From Orbilia blumenaviensis (taxonomy: Eukaryota; Ascomycota; Orbiliomycetes; Orbiliales; Orbiliaceae): 64,000 bases of DNA. Positions 12,840 to 22,842 of the stretch are shown in pieces. Location of the stretch: contig JAVHNS010000006.1 of NCBI GenBank assembly GCA_036872755.1, forward strand, positions 744,001 through 808,000, read 5' to 3'. A program made the position numbers and the translations under genes. The notes under the pieces are model-generated. The model made no database searches. It was not told the origin of the DNA and saw only the letters and a program-made list of their open reading frames with translations. Position 1 is the stretch's first letter. The number at the start of each line of letters is the position of its first letter.

Positions 12840-13901
12840 ATGTCATCATGGATCTCTCCACCACCACCGCCGCCCGAACATCCTCTCCTTCGCGCCTATA
12901 ACTCCCTGAAGCTACGGATAGCCGATGTAACGTCTTTGCCGCCTTCTGCGATTGATATTATACTTCCATCTATAACCGCTGCGACGGCAACCCTCACTTT
13001 GGTGTATGTTTATCGGAATTTCTTGAAGCGGTATCCAGACTCAAACTCGTTACCTCCACATTTCTTCCGACGGAAGGGGCTTTATGGGAAGGTTGTCAGT
13101 GTTGGTGATGCGGATAACTTTCGACTATTCCATACCCCTGGTGGGAGATTGACGGGGTGGGGGTGGCTAAGGCAGATTCCTGAAGGCAGGAGGACGCTGA
13201 AAGGCCAGACGGTAAATACAACAGTCTCTATTCGGGCTCTGTTGAATGGCCGAGTACTCACGTATATACTGCATTAGATACATATCCGAATAGCTGGTGT
13301 CGATGCGCCTGAAGGCGCACACTTTGGCAAACCCTCACAACCACATTCCTCCGAGTCTCTAACATATCTCTCAAACCTCCTCACCACGCACAATGTTCGC
13401 GCCCACCTCCTGCGCCGCGATCAATATGAACGGGTAGTTTGCTCGGTCTCTATGAAAAGAAATGGATTACTAGGGTTATTGGGCTTCAAACAGGATGTTG
13501 GACTATTGATGCTCAAGGCTGGGATGGCACAGGTCTACGAAGGTACCTATGGCATAGAGTTTGGAAGGCGCCAGGGGATGGAGGAGAAATACAGAGCTGC
13601 AGAAGAGGAAGCGCGAGTGAAGAAACTGGGAATATGGGGGTTGAAAGGGAAGTATGAAAGTCCGGGGCAATATAAGGCGAGGTTTGGGGGTAAAGAAGGC
13701 CCGTTTACACCCAGCACTTCTATCTCTGAGAAAGGAAAAGAAAGCACGGGCGAGAAGGTTAAAGGGAAGAGAGGCGTAAGTAGTAGTAGTGCGCCTATAA
13801 GTTTGGGAGAAGAGAAACCGGCGGGAAAAAGGAAAGTGGCACCGATTACGACGGTTGTCAAGGTTGTAAAGAGGAGAAAAAATGATAAAGGTTTGAAATA
13901 A
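12840..13901 (+). CDS. lcl3: LCL3-type membrane-anchored nuclease (TNase fold)
   Basis: Putative Ca2+-dependent endonuclease of the staphylococcal-nuclease family, membrane-anchored and reported at mitochondria/ER in yeast. Exons 12840-13211 and 13278-13901 (66-nt intron) give 331 residues. N-terminus: Pro run, then one transmembrane helix (about 40-60, IILPSITAATATLTLVYVY). SNase core: GKVVSVGDADNFRLFHTPGGR, then across the splice TIHIRIAGVDAPEGAHFG with the catalytic Arg/Asp/Glu region, then RRDQYERVVC and DVGLLMLKAGMAQVYE. Length and order match the Lcl3 family. After about residue 255 comes an added Lys/Ser/Gly-rich basic tail (KRKVAPITTVVKVVKRRK), possibly a nuclear or nucleic-acid-binding extension; that is inference. 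Confidence 0.92.
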
Positions 13902-14291
13902 GGCATATCAGGCATGGCTATGATCTACGAGTTTCATTATGGCGGCAATTTGATTTCAGAACTGTATAAAATTGCATACGCGGCGGTATATAAATCTTAC
14001 ATGTAATCTATACAACAGCATCTTCACCTAAAATAACTGTCATCTCCAAACAAGTTGCGGACTTGTTACGCAAGGTGTAGGAAAGCCCGCAAGGTTCACC
14101 ATCAGGTTTGGAAATATGCATTCATCCTAGCTCCTCGCATATCTAGCCAATAGAACTTGCAGGAACCTGCCGTTGTGGAGCGGGTAGATTGAAACCAAGA
14201 CCGCGGGGGACACCGATATAAACCTCAATGTTACCCCGTCGATGTCAATTACGGGATACTAACCAGCATAGAAGCATTAAAGATCGACAAA
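13902..14291. other. Short intergenic
   Basis: No gene seen. Presumed 3' region of LCL3 and 5' region of the next gene. Confidence 0.5.
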
Positions 14292-15992
14292 ATGTTATCT
14301 AAAGCCCTTCAAAAGTTACAACTATCCCGCGATCGTAACAAGGATAACAGTCCAACTATAGCTTCGCTTGCCCGTATCGCTTCTGTCGAATCCCCAATCC
14401 CCTTTCCCGCCCAGGAACCCCCATTCTTTACCCTCTCACTCGACATCCTTTCCTTGATCCTTCAGTACCTCACTTTTCGAGATCGTGTATCTCTTTCACT
14501 TTCTACAAAAGGGCTCCGCCATCTATGCCCTCCAGTTCCACCTTCAAAGGCCCCTTCAGATATATCCCGTGCACGGTGTATAACCCTCATTCATAGACGT
14601 ATATTCACTCCACAGTCCCACTACACCCCTTCAAACCCCCATAAGTGCCCATACTGCAGTCATACATTATGTCCTCCCACATGTTCGACGGCCTTGTTAT
14701 TAGATAGCGCAACTGGTATTTTCTACCCAGCATCATTATACCCTATTCACCTTGCCGCCTTTAAATACTCCAAACCGACCCCCGTATCATCTTGGCAGTA
14801 TAGTACTATTTGGTGCCTTCATCACCGTTGTCCGCGGGATACAACATTAACGCAGAAGCCTCCTCTTCTTACATCTTTGACATCTTCTGCATCATCTTCA
14901 CTTTCCTCTTCTTCTAGCCAAAGGGTTTCAACTGGTTCAGAACGCTTCCTAGCTGAATACGAAAATCAAAATACATTCGCCTCTCTCAATAAAAAGCAAT
15001 ACCACTTATGTTTCTCCTCACCGTCTTGGTTGACGGGTTATAAACCGGAATATGAACTTCCCGCTAGGGTAATAAAAACCCGACGTGGCGATGACATATC
15101 CTCAGATTTAAAGCTGGCGGGTGTGCAAAAGTACGGATATCTGGATGAGATTGAAAGAAGGGCTGTCATAGATTCTGAGAACGGAGAAGGGAGGACGAAA
15201 GTCATCAAAGGCTGGCTGCAGCCTTGTTATGAACGAGTGTCTTACGAGAGTATATGTTTACACTGTTATAAACCGTTGGGGATGGCGAGTAAGAGTCTAT
15301 GGGCTCTAGACTTTCCCGCCTTTTGCGATTGTAATGGGTTTTCTCATGGCGAAACGGGCGAGGATACTATACCTGATACACAAGCTGGACCCTCAACAGC
15401 GACAGCGGATACAGATACAGATACAACACCAACCCCACGGAAGAAAAGATTACCAGGTTGCAAACTCTGCGGAACCTCTACCGTAAAATTTACGTTAATT
15501 GAAGTCTTTGATCTTCTTCGCGAAAAGCTCTCCCTTACGAAATCTGGTCTCAGGCAAAAATACTACCGGTTGTTTCTCGCGACGGAATGCCTAATCCTCC
15601 CACCTCCGCCTTCCCCACGAGCGTCAGCGGTAACAGTAGAAAAAGAGAGAATATACCCTCTATCTGCCACTCTTTCGAATACCTACTTGTCTATAGTTCG
15701 AGGCTTAGTAGGAAAAGACTACGTCATACGACCGTTACCGCCTCCACCAGCGTTCGGGATTACCGACCTGCCATATCCTGTTTTGAGAAGGGTGTTGGAG
15801 ATTTTATTGGAGGAGATGGAAACGGTTTATACTTACTACCAGGCTATGCAGAGCAGCTACATATTTTTGAAAGCGTATTACCGGGGGCCTCTGGGACGGG
15901 GGACGCTGGAGAGGCTGCAAGAGAGGTATACGTATAGTAGGGGAGTAAGCTGGCCGGCACCGTTTCCACAGGATCCGAGGCAGGTTGGATGA
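14292..15992 (+). CDS. F-box protein with Cys-rich putative zinc-binding motifs
   Basis: A single open frame of 566 residues. An F-box-like segment, LSLDILSLILQYLTFRDRVSLSLSTKGLRHLCP, lies at about 48-80. CxxC pairs follow: CPYCSHTLCPPTC (about 120), CLHHRCP, ICLHCYKPL, CDCNG and CKLCGTS near 400. They could form one or two zinc sites, but spacing does not match a named finger that I know. The C-terminal third (FTLIEVFDLLREKLSLTKSGLRQKYYRLF) is helical. Ser- and Thr-rich linkers separate the blocks. Probable SCF adaptor; substrate unknown. No intron is needed. Confidence 0.65.
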   Translation: MLSKALQKLQLSRDRNKDNSPTIASLARIASVESPIPFPAQEPPFFTLSLDILSLILQYLTFRDRVSLSLSTKGLRHLCPPVPPSKAPSDISRARCITLIHRRIFTPQSHYTPSNPHKCPYCSHTLCPPTCSTALLLDSATGIFYPASLYPIHLAAFKYSKPTPVSSWQYSTIWCLHHRCPRDTTLTQKPPLLTSLTSSASSSLSSSSSQRVSTGSERFLAEYENQNTFASLNKKQYHLCFSSPSWLTGYKPEYELPARVIKTRRGDDISSDLKLAGVQKYGYLDEIERRAVIDSENGEGRTKVIKGWLQPCYERVSYESICLHCYKPLGMASKSLWALDFPAFCDCNGFSHGETGEDTIPDTQAGPSTATADTDTDTTPTPRKKRLPGCKLCGTSTVKFTLIEVFDLLREKLSLTKSGLRQKYYRLFLATECLILPPPPSPRASAVTVEKERIYPLSATLSNTYLSIVRGLVGKDYVIRPLPPPPAFGITDLPYPVLRRVLEILLEEMETVYTYYQAMQSSYIFLKAYYRGPLGRGTLERLQERYTYSRGVSWPAPFPQDPRQVG

Positions 15993-17317
15993 GCCTTGAG
16001 CGAGTTTTAGATGTGAGGCTTAGTATTATAATGCTACTACTTGGATTTAGGAGGTGAATTGTGCTATTAGTAATAACCTCTTGTGGGTACTTAGGTGTCT
16101 TGGACTTGGGCTGGTTTTGGATATCAAAATGCTATCAAAGCCTCATGTATTTCCGCGCGGTTAGTAGTACTAGTAAAGTAGTTCAATAATTTCATAGGCT
16201 CCTTGGACAATTGTTCTACCATACTAAATTTGGTTTGCACTGGATATTGTACTGTCCAACATTTTATCAATAATGTTAAAATTTTCGTGAAATTGTATCT
16301 AACTTGACATTACCGCGAATAACGCCAGTCTTGTGGAGCGCGAGAAGTGCTTTTCTTGCACGTTTCCAGAATTCTGTGTGTATGCTCTCTATCATTGCCA
16401 CTTTGCCGCAGTTTTCAAGGGCAAGAACTTTAAGCATATTACAGATAACACCGACCACATAAAGCTTTGGGATATGCTTCCCTTGAAGATTTTTAATCCT
16501 CATAACTGTATTAACAAAATTTAGTCTTGAACAGTTGATATGATCTTCGGGGCGATCTTGATAACGAAGATGCTCAGCGAAGGGGCACTTGGAGAGAAAA
16601 CTCCTAGACATGCGTCTGGGGATGTTTACCCTTGGATTTCGGTGTTGGTGATCTTTAGCTTGGCTGCCATCGCTATGTCGTAAATTTTAAAAACTGTGGT
16701 ATACTTGTGTACTGAAATTTTGTCCGGCCTCCTGGTCGAACCACTCCGGGCATCATAACCGTGGCGTTTTAACCCATCTATCCTTATATATATAATTGTA
16801 TTTCCCTCCATGGAACCTGCACACCATCATTCCATTTACCGCCTGTCTCAACATCGTCTAGCTGCAATATAAGATGGTCTATTTTGGCGGGTAAGGAGAG
16901 TATAGCTCGCTTTCGCGTTACATCTATACCTTCATTCAAAGCTTAAAGGATACCACCAAGACTAAATATAGGTGCATATGCGCCTATGATCTTCGCTTAG
17001 AATTTTAGGTCATTACGCGAGCGAGCAACTGGAAGATCAATTTATCCACGCAATTGCCCCAAGTTAACGTTGCAACCTCCACGTGCGTAAGTGTTACAGT
17101 TCAAACGAGGCTAGAGTTGCGTGGGTCCTGCCTACGATATTAGTATAACGGTACCTACCGGCCTTCTAGGTAGCTATATAACTATGACCTGGTCCGGCCC
17201 CAACTCTGGGCCCAACTACTTGTTATAAACGTTTCGAATCTACATACCGAATGACATAATTTTTTTGTATATTTGTTCTTCCCGCCGTCATTATTCATAA
17301 GTATAAAATAATTTGAG
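15993..17317. other. AT-rich gene-poor stretch holding a kinase-like relic
   Basis: AT-rich sequence between the Cys-rich F-box gene and the 3' end of the NLR-like gene. Apart from the minus-strand fragment at 16276-16611 no coding region is supported. Confidence 0.5.
16276..16611 (-). pseudogene. Degraded fragment of a fungal kinase-like protein
   Basis: The 111-codon frame contains 'HIPKLYVVGVIC...LENCGK' followed by 'FWKRARKALLALHKTGVIRGNVKLDTI'. This resembles the segment before and including the catalytic loop (LHxxGVxHGDxxxxNI) of fungal kinase-like proteins that are common near mobile or accessory DNA. Here the HGD is replaced by RGN. Neither the N-lobe nor the C-lobe follows, and flanks are AT-rich with stops. 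I read it as a relic. The resemblance is by eye and could be coincidental. Confidence 0.4.
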
Positions 17318-20300
17318 TCAATAGAATTGTGGTGTAGAGCCGTGGTCAACGGCGCCCTTCCTCCAATCCTTCCAAACAATTGGGTGATCCTCCCTAAGAG
17401 AAAGGTTAGAATAAATCACACGAAATATAGGTTTTTGGGGCGCGTACTGTAGCATACTGTCGACGGGTTGTACTAGCTGACGTGTTTCCAACTCTTTATA
17501 CATCCTCTGTTCGTCTGCTAACTCCGCACAATATCTAGCCCATTTAACTCCCCAATTTTTTAAAGTTTCGTTGGGCACACCCTCCAGGAACTCTATAACC
17601 TCTGAGGACTCTTCAAGAAACCCGAGTGCCCGATCAAATCCAGAAAATAATATATATGTAGCATAGGTGCCTGCTGGAATACCACGAGGCCTGACTAAAC
17701 GACTGTATATCTGCGGCAAAAAGCTTGAGTCGCACCGACTGACTTGGTTCACATAATCAGCCACGAGACCACTTGTTATAAGAGCCCCGAGTAAACGGCC
17801 CGCTTCATGGCCAAAAGTGTCAATAATAGTGGAAACAGCACTCTTTCCATCCTTATAAAACTCTGTCAAACCCATCGTATTTACCTCAGTATCGATTAGT
17901 ACTTGAAGAAGGAGGCAGGAAATATGAAGCTTGCAGCAAAAAGGCCCGGAGTTAAACTCGATATTCGAACCCTCTGGCAGACCCAACCCATGAAATTGTT
18001 GCTGAATCTCCGATATTTTGCGGAAAAATCGGTATATAGATCGAGTTGTTTTGTGAAAGTCATCAATAAATTGGATAGTAGCAGATGGATCCACGAATAA
18101 ATCCATAGGCGCTTTTTGAGATTGGGCGTGCTGGACCCCATAACAAAAGATAGTGAATGAGTCTAGAGGCAATGGATAAATCGTTCTGTCATTGATATCT
18201 TTTATTCTGCATTGTAAATGCGAGATGATTTGACGCCGAATGTCCGGGGTTGGCAAAACTGCTCCTCCCTGCTCAGCAACCCGTATAGCAGCTTCGTTCC
18301 AAGAATATAGATTAAGAAGCTGCTCTCCATCGAATTTTGTCGAATTCCAGTACATAAGTCCACTCCTGAAATCTTTAATTGTAGTGATTGCCCTGATAAT
18401 TTCACTGGGGTTGAGGTACTGTAGCACTTCGGCAACTGTACCTGGGTGCATTTTCGGTATCGGAGCTGCACTAAGTGATCCGCTCTTAATTTCCCCAAAG
18501 CGCCTGTACTTACGTCTCAAGCTCTCTTTCTCGGAACTCGGATTGGATGATTTCCAGTGGAAGTAGCAGAGGCGGTATAATCTTAATGGGTGTTCGGTCA
18601 GACTTTTGCCGTATGTCTTGAGAACCTCCTCAACGTGGGACAGAATTGGTGGAACGTCTTCCTTGGCTTCCTATATTGACTTTATCGTTAAAACATATTG
18701 ATGAGGCAGGCTGTCTGAAGGAATTGACATACAGCAAATATGAGGCGCAGAGCCTGTATCATTTCTAGAGCCAGCGACCCTAACAAAAGGACCACCTCAA
18801 TCCAAGGTAAAGTCCAGTGATCTATAAATAACCTGATCTCAAGTAACGCGGGGAATAAAAATGTTTTTGTATAGAGTTTTTCAAGAATATACACCCATGA
18901 ATGGCAGGCTGCTTGAAGATCTGAGGGTATTACACGTCTAATCATTCTGTGGTCGATACTCGACAAAGGTGTCTCAGAAGATCCGATATTACAGCTATTC
19001 ATTTTGAGGCTTGAACCCATGAGTTTTATGTCGTAGAGAGATTGCCATAGATATTCGCTAAAATCCACGGTATGTATATTCTGGAGCAGTAATTTTGTAT
19101 AAGCGGCAGCTCTAACCATCGCAAATGATCGCGATTCCGTGTTCCTGTCCACGTTGTTATCGTACCCGCATATGCCTCGTATCATGATTAGTGGTATGTT
19201 AATTTTTAATTGTGAGTGATTTAGTGCCGGACAAACAGCTAGTATGTTTTCCTGGCCGTCTGGCGCACCTTGATAGTACTCATTTACTGTTCTTGTCTCG
19301 AAAATTTTTATACCGCCATAATGAATAAATGGGTGGCTGAAAGCTCGATTGGGCCGATCCACCTCTTTGGAGAGGCTACAAGAGGCAAAGTGGTCAACAG
19401 CGTCCCCGCCTGCAGGTATTTGCTCAGATTTGGGGGGAACTCTTTGGTCGGGCCCAGAGTGACGAACTTTCCGATTAGAATTATATCGTGATTTCTCTGC
19501 ATTCTTTAGTATATCAGATATAGCTGCTTCATATGCTTTGTATCTGTCTTTCTGGTTAGCAATGACATTTCTTAGGCCCCACTCAGGGGCGCCTATTAAA
19601 CCAGATATCGTGGTTTCTAGAGATCCCTCTTCAATCGAAACCAGCCCTTGCGCCGTCTGGTCTCTATCAAGACTCCCCAGAGCAGCGACAACGACATCAC
19701 CTAAACGAACATCGTATGTGTCCATATCGAACTGGTCGGCTACTTTATGCGATGGAGATGGGCTAATTCCGCTTCCAATTATCAGCCAAAGACGCAACCC
19801 CGGGAAGCTGATTCGTAGCCGGACGGCGAAGTCCTCTACTGCAGCTACAAGGCACGCGCCAGAAGCGGGGATTGGGTGTGCGATAACAATATTATGCACT
19901 CCTATCCTGCCAAAATCCAAATGCCAGTGGTCATCTGGGACGTCCCTGGAATCTTCCAGGTATAGTTTGTCAAGGACACTAAAGACCCATGTAACCTCAT
20001 GAGAGTCATCACAAATCCAACAAATCGTAAAATCATCAGCTGTCGGCTTCTCGTAGGTATCTGCCGCATCGCGACCTCGGGAGCCATCTCGATGTTTAGC
20101 TAAATAGTCTGTTATATTAGACCATTCTTGTGACTTTGAGTAGTCGAGCTCATGATCGTCTAAAGAGTTGTCTAATGAATGGTCCTTTGTTGGGGTGCCG
20201 AACTGGAGCCCTTGGGATCCGTCTGAGCTTAAGCTAATTTGATTGCTTTCGGAGTATTTTCCTAGAGAATCCGTGTAATTTTCTGTTGGGGTTGCGCTGG

Positions 20301-22230
20301 TTCCCTCTTCGTCATCACTTAGTGCTTCGGTCTGTATGTCTATCAACCGCAATGACAAGACCATAATCTTTTGGAGATGCCCAGCAATATGATTTTCCAT
20401 TTCGGCTGGGATAGAGAAGGCATAGTGACTCGTATTGCTTGAGTCTCGCAAGCTTTCCGGTCTCATCCGGCAAAGAGGGCAAATATCCGGGTTCTGGGAC
20501 GTGTCAAAAGCCGCTTCGTCAATGATTCGTGTGATATCCATAGGGCCCAAGCTCTCCCAGAACTCTCTATGGATCATCCCTAGATGGCCTTGAAGCTCTT
20601 TTGTAGAGGTGAATAGCACTTCGGTGCCAGGTTCATGTGTGTCATCCTGGAGCGTATTCCCATCACCACCTTCTGCACCCTCGTTCTTTATGCTTCCCAC
20701 GCGGCATGCCCACATCTCTTGTTGGTGGATGGATTGCGCCCAGTTTCGATTATGCTTAGCCATGTGGCCCTTCCACTTTTTGAGGGATGAATAGACCCTG
20801 CCTTTTCCAGCGCAATCCTCGGAAATGCAACAAAAGGGTTCCAAGTCGGCGGAGTAATGCTCTCTAAACATACATTAGCTCAACTTAAAAAAAAAGCAGA
20901 GAAAAGCTTCAAAGATGTTGGATAATCCAAGGAAGATATCCTCTCAGTGGGTCCGCTTGGAATATTTGACGGACCTTCCAAAAGCAGTCCAACGTCCATC
21001 CTTTACCAATCCCAGACCAATATCATTGAAGCACCATTGGCATCGTCGGTCCGATGTACCTTGGAAGAGTAGAATCCGTGGCTCGTGCGTCTCGGCCATG
21101 ATGACTGTCGTGCCAGGTCGAGATTTGGGAATCTGTATTGCTTTGAGATGCATCTGAAACAAGGACGGATCGGCTGATGTTACTGTAGGCGGTGGTTGAT
21201 CTCGTCTTTCTACGGGGTTTAAAGACGGTGCAGCGGTAGCGGTAGGAGCGACTGGGAGAGAGGGAGTAGGGTCGCTGGATGAAACTGAAAAGTATGGAGT
21301 TGCAATGTTTGGAATCTCCGGGTGGGGTCGACGTACATCCATTTTCAGGTTTTCGTGCCTTGACTTACGGAGCGCTAAGCGTGCATAACGGTCAGCCATG
21401 CTCTGCCCCAGTTGGAGTATGAGACTCTCTGGTGCATCTGAATACAGAATCTCGAGAGCTAAGATGCATAGTGTCTCGAAACCATCTAAGTCAATGGTGT
21501 CAGAGTGTTCAGATGCGTGGATTCTTGCCCTTGTTGTTTCGGTTGTCGTCGATGCCTTTCGAATAGCGACTGCAATTTGGTTCAGCTCGGTCAAAGCCTC
21601 GTCTATGGTTCTACAACAGTATTCGATGAAAGCTGATGTTTCTTCTTCGGCGTTTGGGCTAGTCGGTTTATCGTCTTCTGCGGGTTCAATTACTATATAA
21701 TGAAGCTCAGCTCAATTAGATATCGATTCCCTACTACATATATTTAACCAACCCTCTTGCGTCGCTCTCAGCTACCTTGGTTGTTCATGTTTTTCTGAAT
21801 TTAGATTACACTACTCACGTTGATCAAGATTTCGTCTTAAAATCAGTAGCAGCCTGACTATAAGATCACGGATCTCAGGCTGTTTCCGTAGGCGGTAGTC
21901 CAAGTTTGCTCTCTTATCCGCAAATACACCTAAATATTCTTGCCATGCTCTGAACCGTTGATCATACTCTTCTATCCTATCTCTCGCCAGTGGTGAGATA
22001 TCCCCGTCTGAACCTTTAAGACATCCTCGAAGAAGGTCGTCGCAGTCCCATGCTAAAGAAAATATGGGTTCCTCCGGATCATCCTCTCGATAGGTCGCAG
22101 ATAAATGTTGGTCAGCCGCTTCTGCCAACGGTTCCGGTGTCGGCTGGGCCGACCGAATTGGTATGGGAGGGACTTCGGACATGTCCCCTGGGGATAACGT
22201 ATCGTAGGTAGGCCCATCTTCCGCATCCAT
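17318..22230 (-). CDS. NLR-like protein: helical N-term, zinc fingers, nucleoside-phosphorylase-like domain, no NACHT
   Basis: Exons 22230-21819, 21692-20975, 20863-18733 and 18670-17318 splice in frame to 1537 residues. Residues about 60-250 form an acidic helical region of the type that heads fungal NLR proteins. About 345-530 hold C2H2-like elements: CQWC, then EHYSADLEPFCC..C, W..H and CPLC. About 655-974 is a PNP_UDP-like domain (FGRIGVHNIVIAHP, YDVRLGDVVVAALGS, PLIMIRGICGY). Instead of a NACHT/NB-ARC ATPase, only about 40 residues follow before an arm (IPSDLQAACHSWVYILEKL...LPWIEVVLLLG, about 1018-1075) that normally lies C-terminal to NACHT in fungal NLRs. The remaining 450 residues are unrecognised. 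The least certain join is exon 2 to 3 (donor GTCCGT at 20974). If that site is not used, the frame stops at TGA shortly after (20945) and the gene is broken. Probable intracellular sensor or regulator; divergent neighbour of the S8 protease. Confidence 0.68.
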
Positions 22231-22842
22231 TTGTTCTTATAGTAAAGGACTTATGACCCCGGTGGGCGTATATAGATCTAAATAGAGGTATATTGGGATA
22301 TGGATATACAATATATATCCATATAAAACTCGTGCCCAAGTCGAGAATTATGGTACCTTTTGGAGAATTAATGGTAGAGGGAGCCCGATTTCCTTTTTGC
22401 CCGTTGGGCGAACAGAGATATGGTACTGTTCGTAACGGATATGCGTGGTCGGAGAGTTGGGCTGCTGTTAGCCCCGCAGGTTTAAATATTTGGAGAAGGT
22501 TCCAAGAATTTGAAGAGCCTTGAATCTGCCATATATGTCCACGTGAGGCATGCATGAAACAAACCTTACAGCAGCAACGCGAAATCCTGGCGCTCCACGA
22601 TATTAAGATCATGATTAATAATTGGTCCTGAGAGCTTTCATGGGTCTAAGGGGCAACGGTTGCACGGAATATATCGCTGTTATCGATCTAGAAACCCTCG
22701 CCGAGGTGTTGTATTTTGTTGATTTTGGGCGGTGGAGTTGCTTGCGCGCAAATTTACATACTACACACAGCGGCAGCAGCCGATTTATCTTTCTACATTG
22801 AAACTTATTCACCCATTTTGTTCATCAATATACGGAATTACC
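22231..22842. promoter_or_regulatory. Divergent intergenic region between the NLR-like and protease genes
   Basis: 612 bases separate the ATG of the minus-strand NLR-like gene (22230) and the ATG of the plus-strand protease (22843). Contains TATA-like AT runs (about 22295-22325, with palindromic atggatatac...tatatccat). Presumed shared promoter, inferred from geometry only. Confidence 0.5.
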
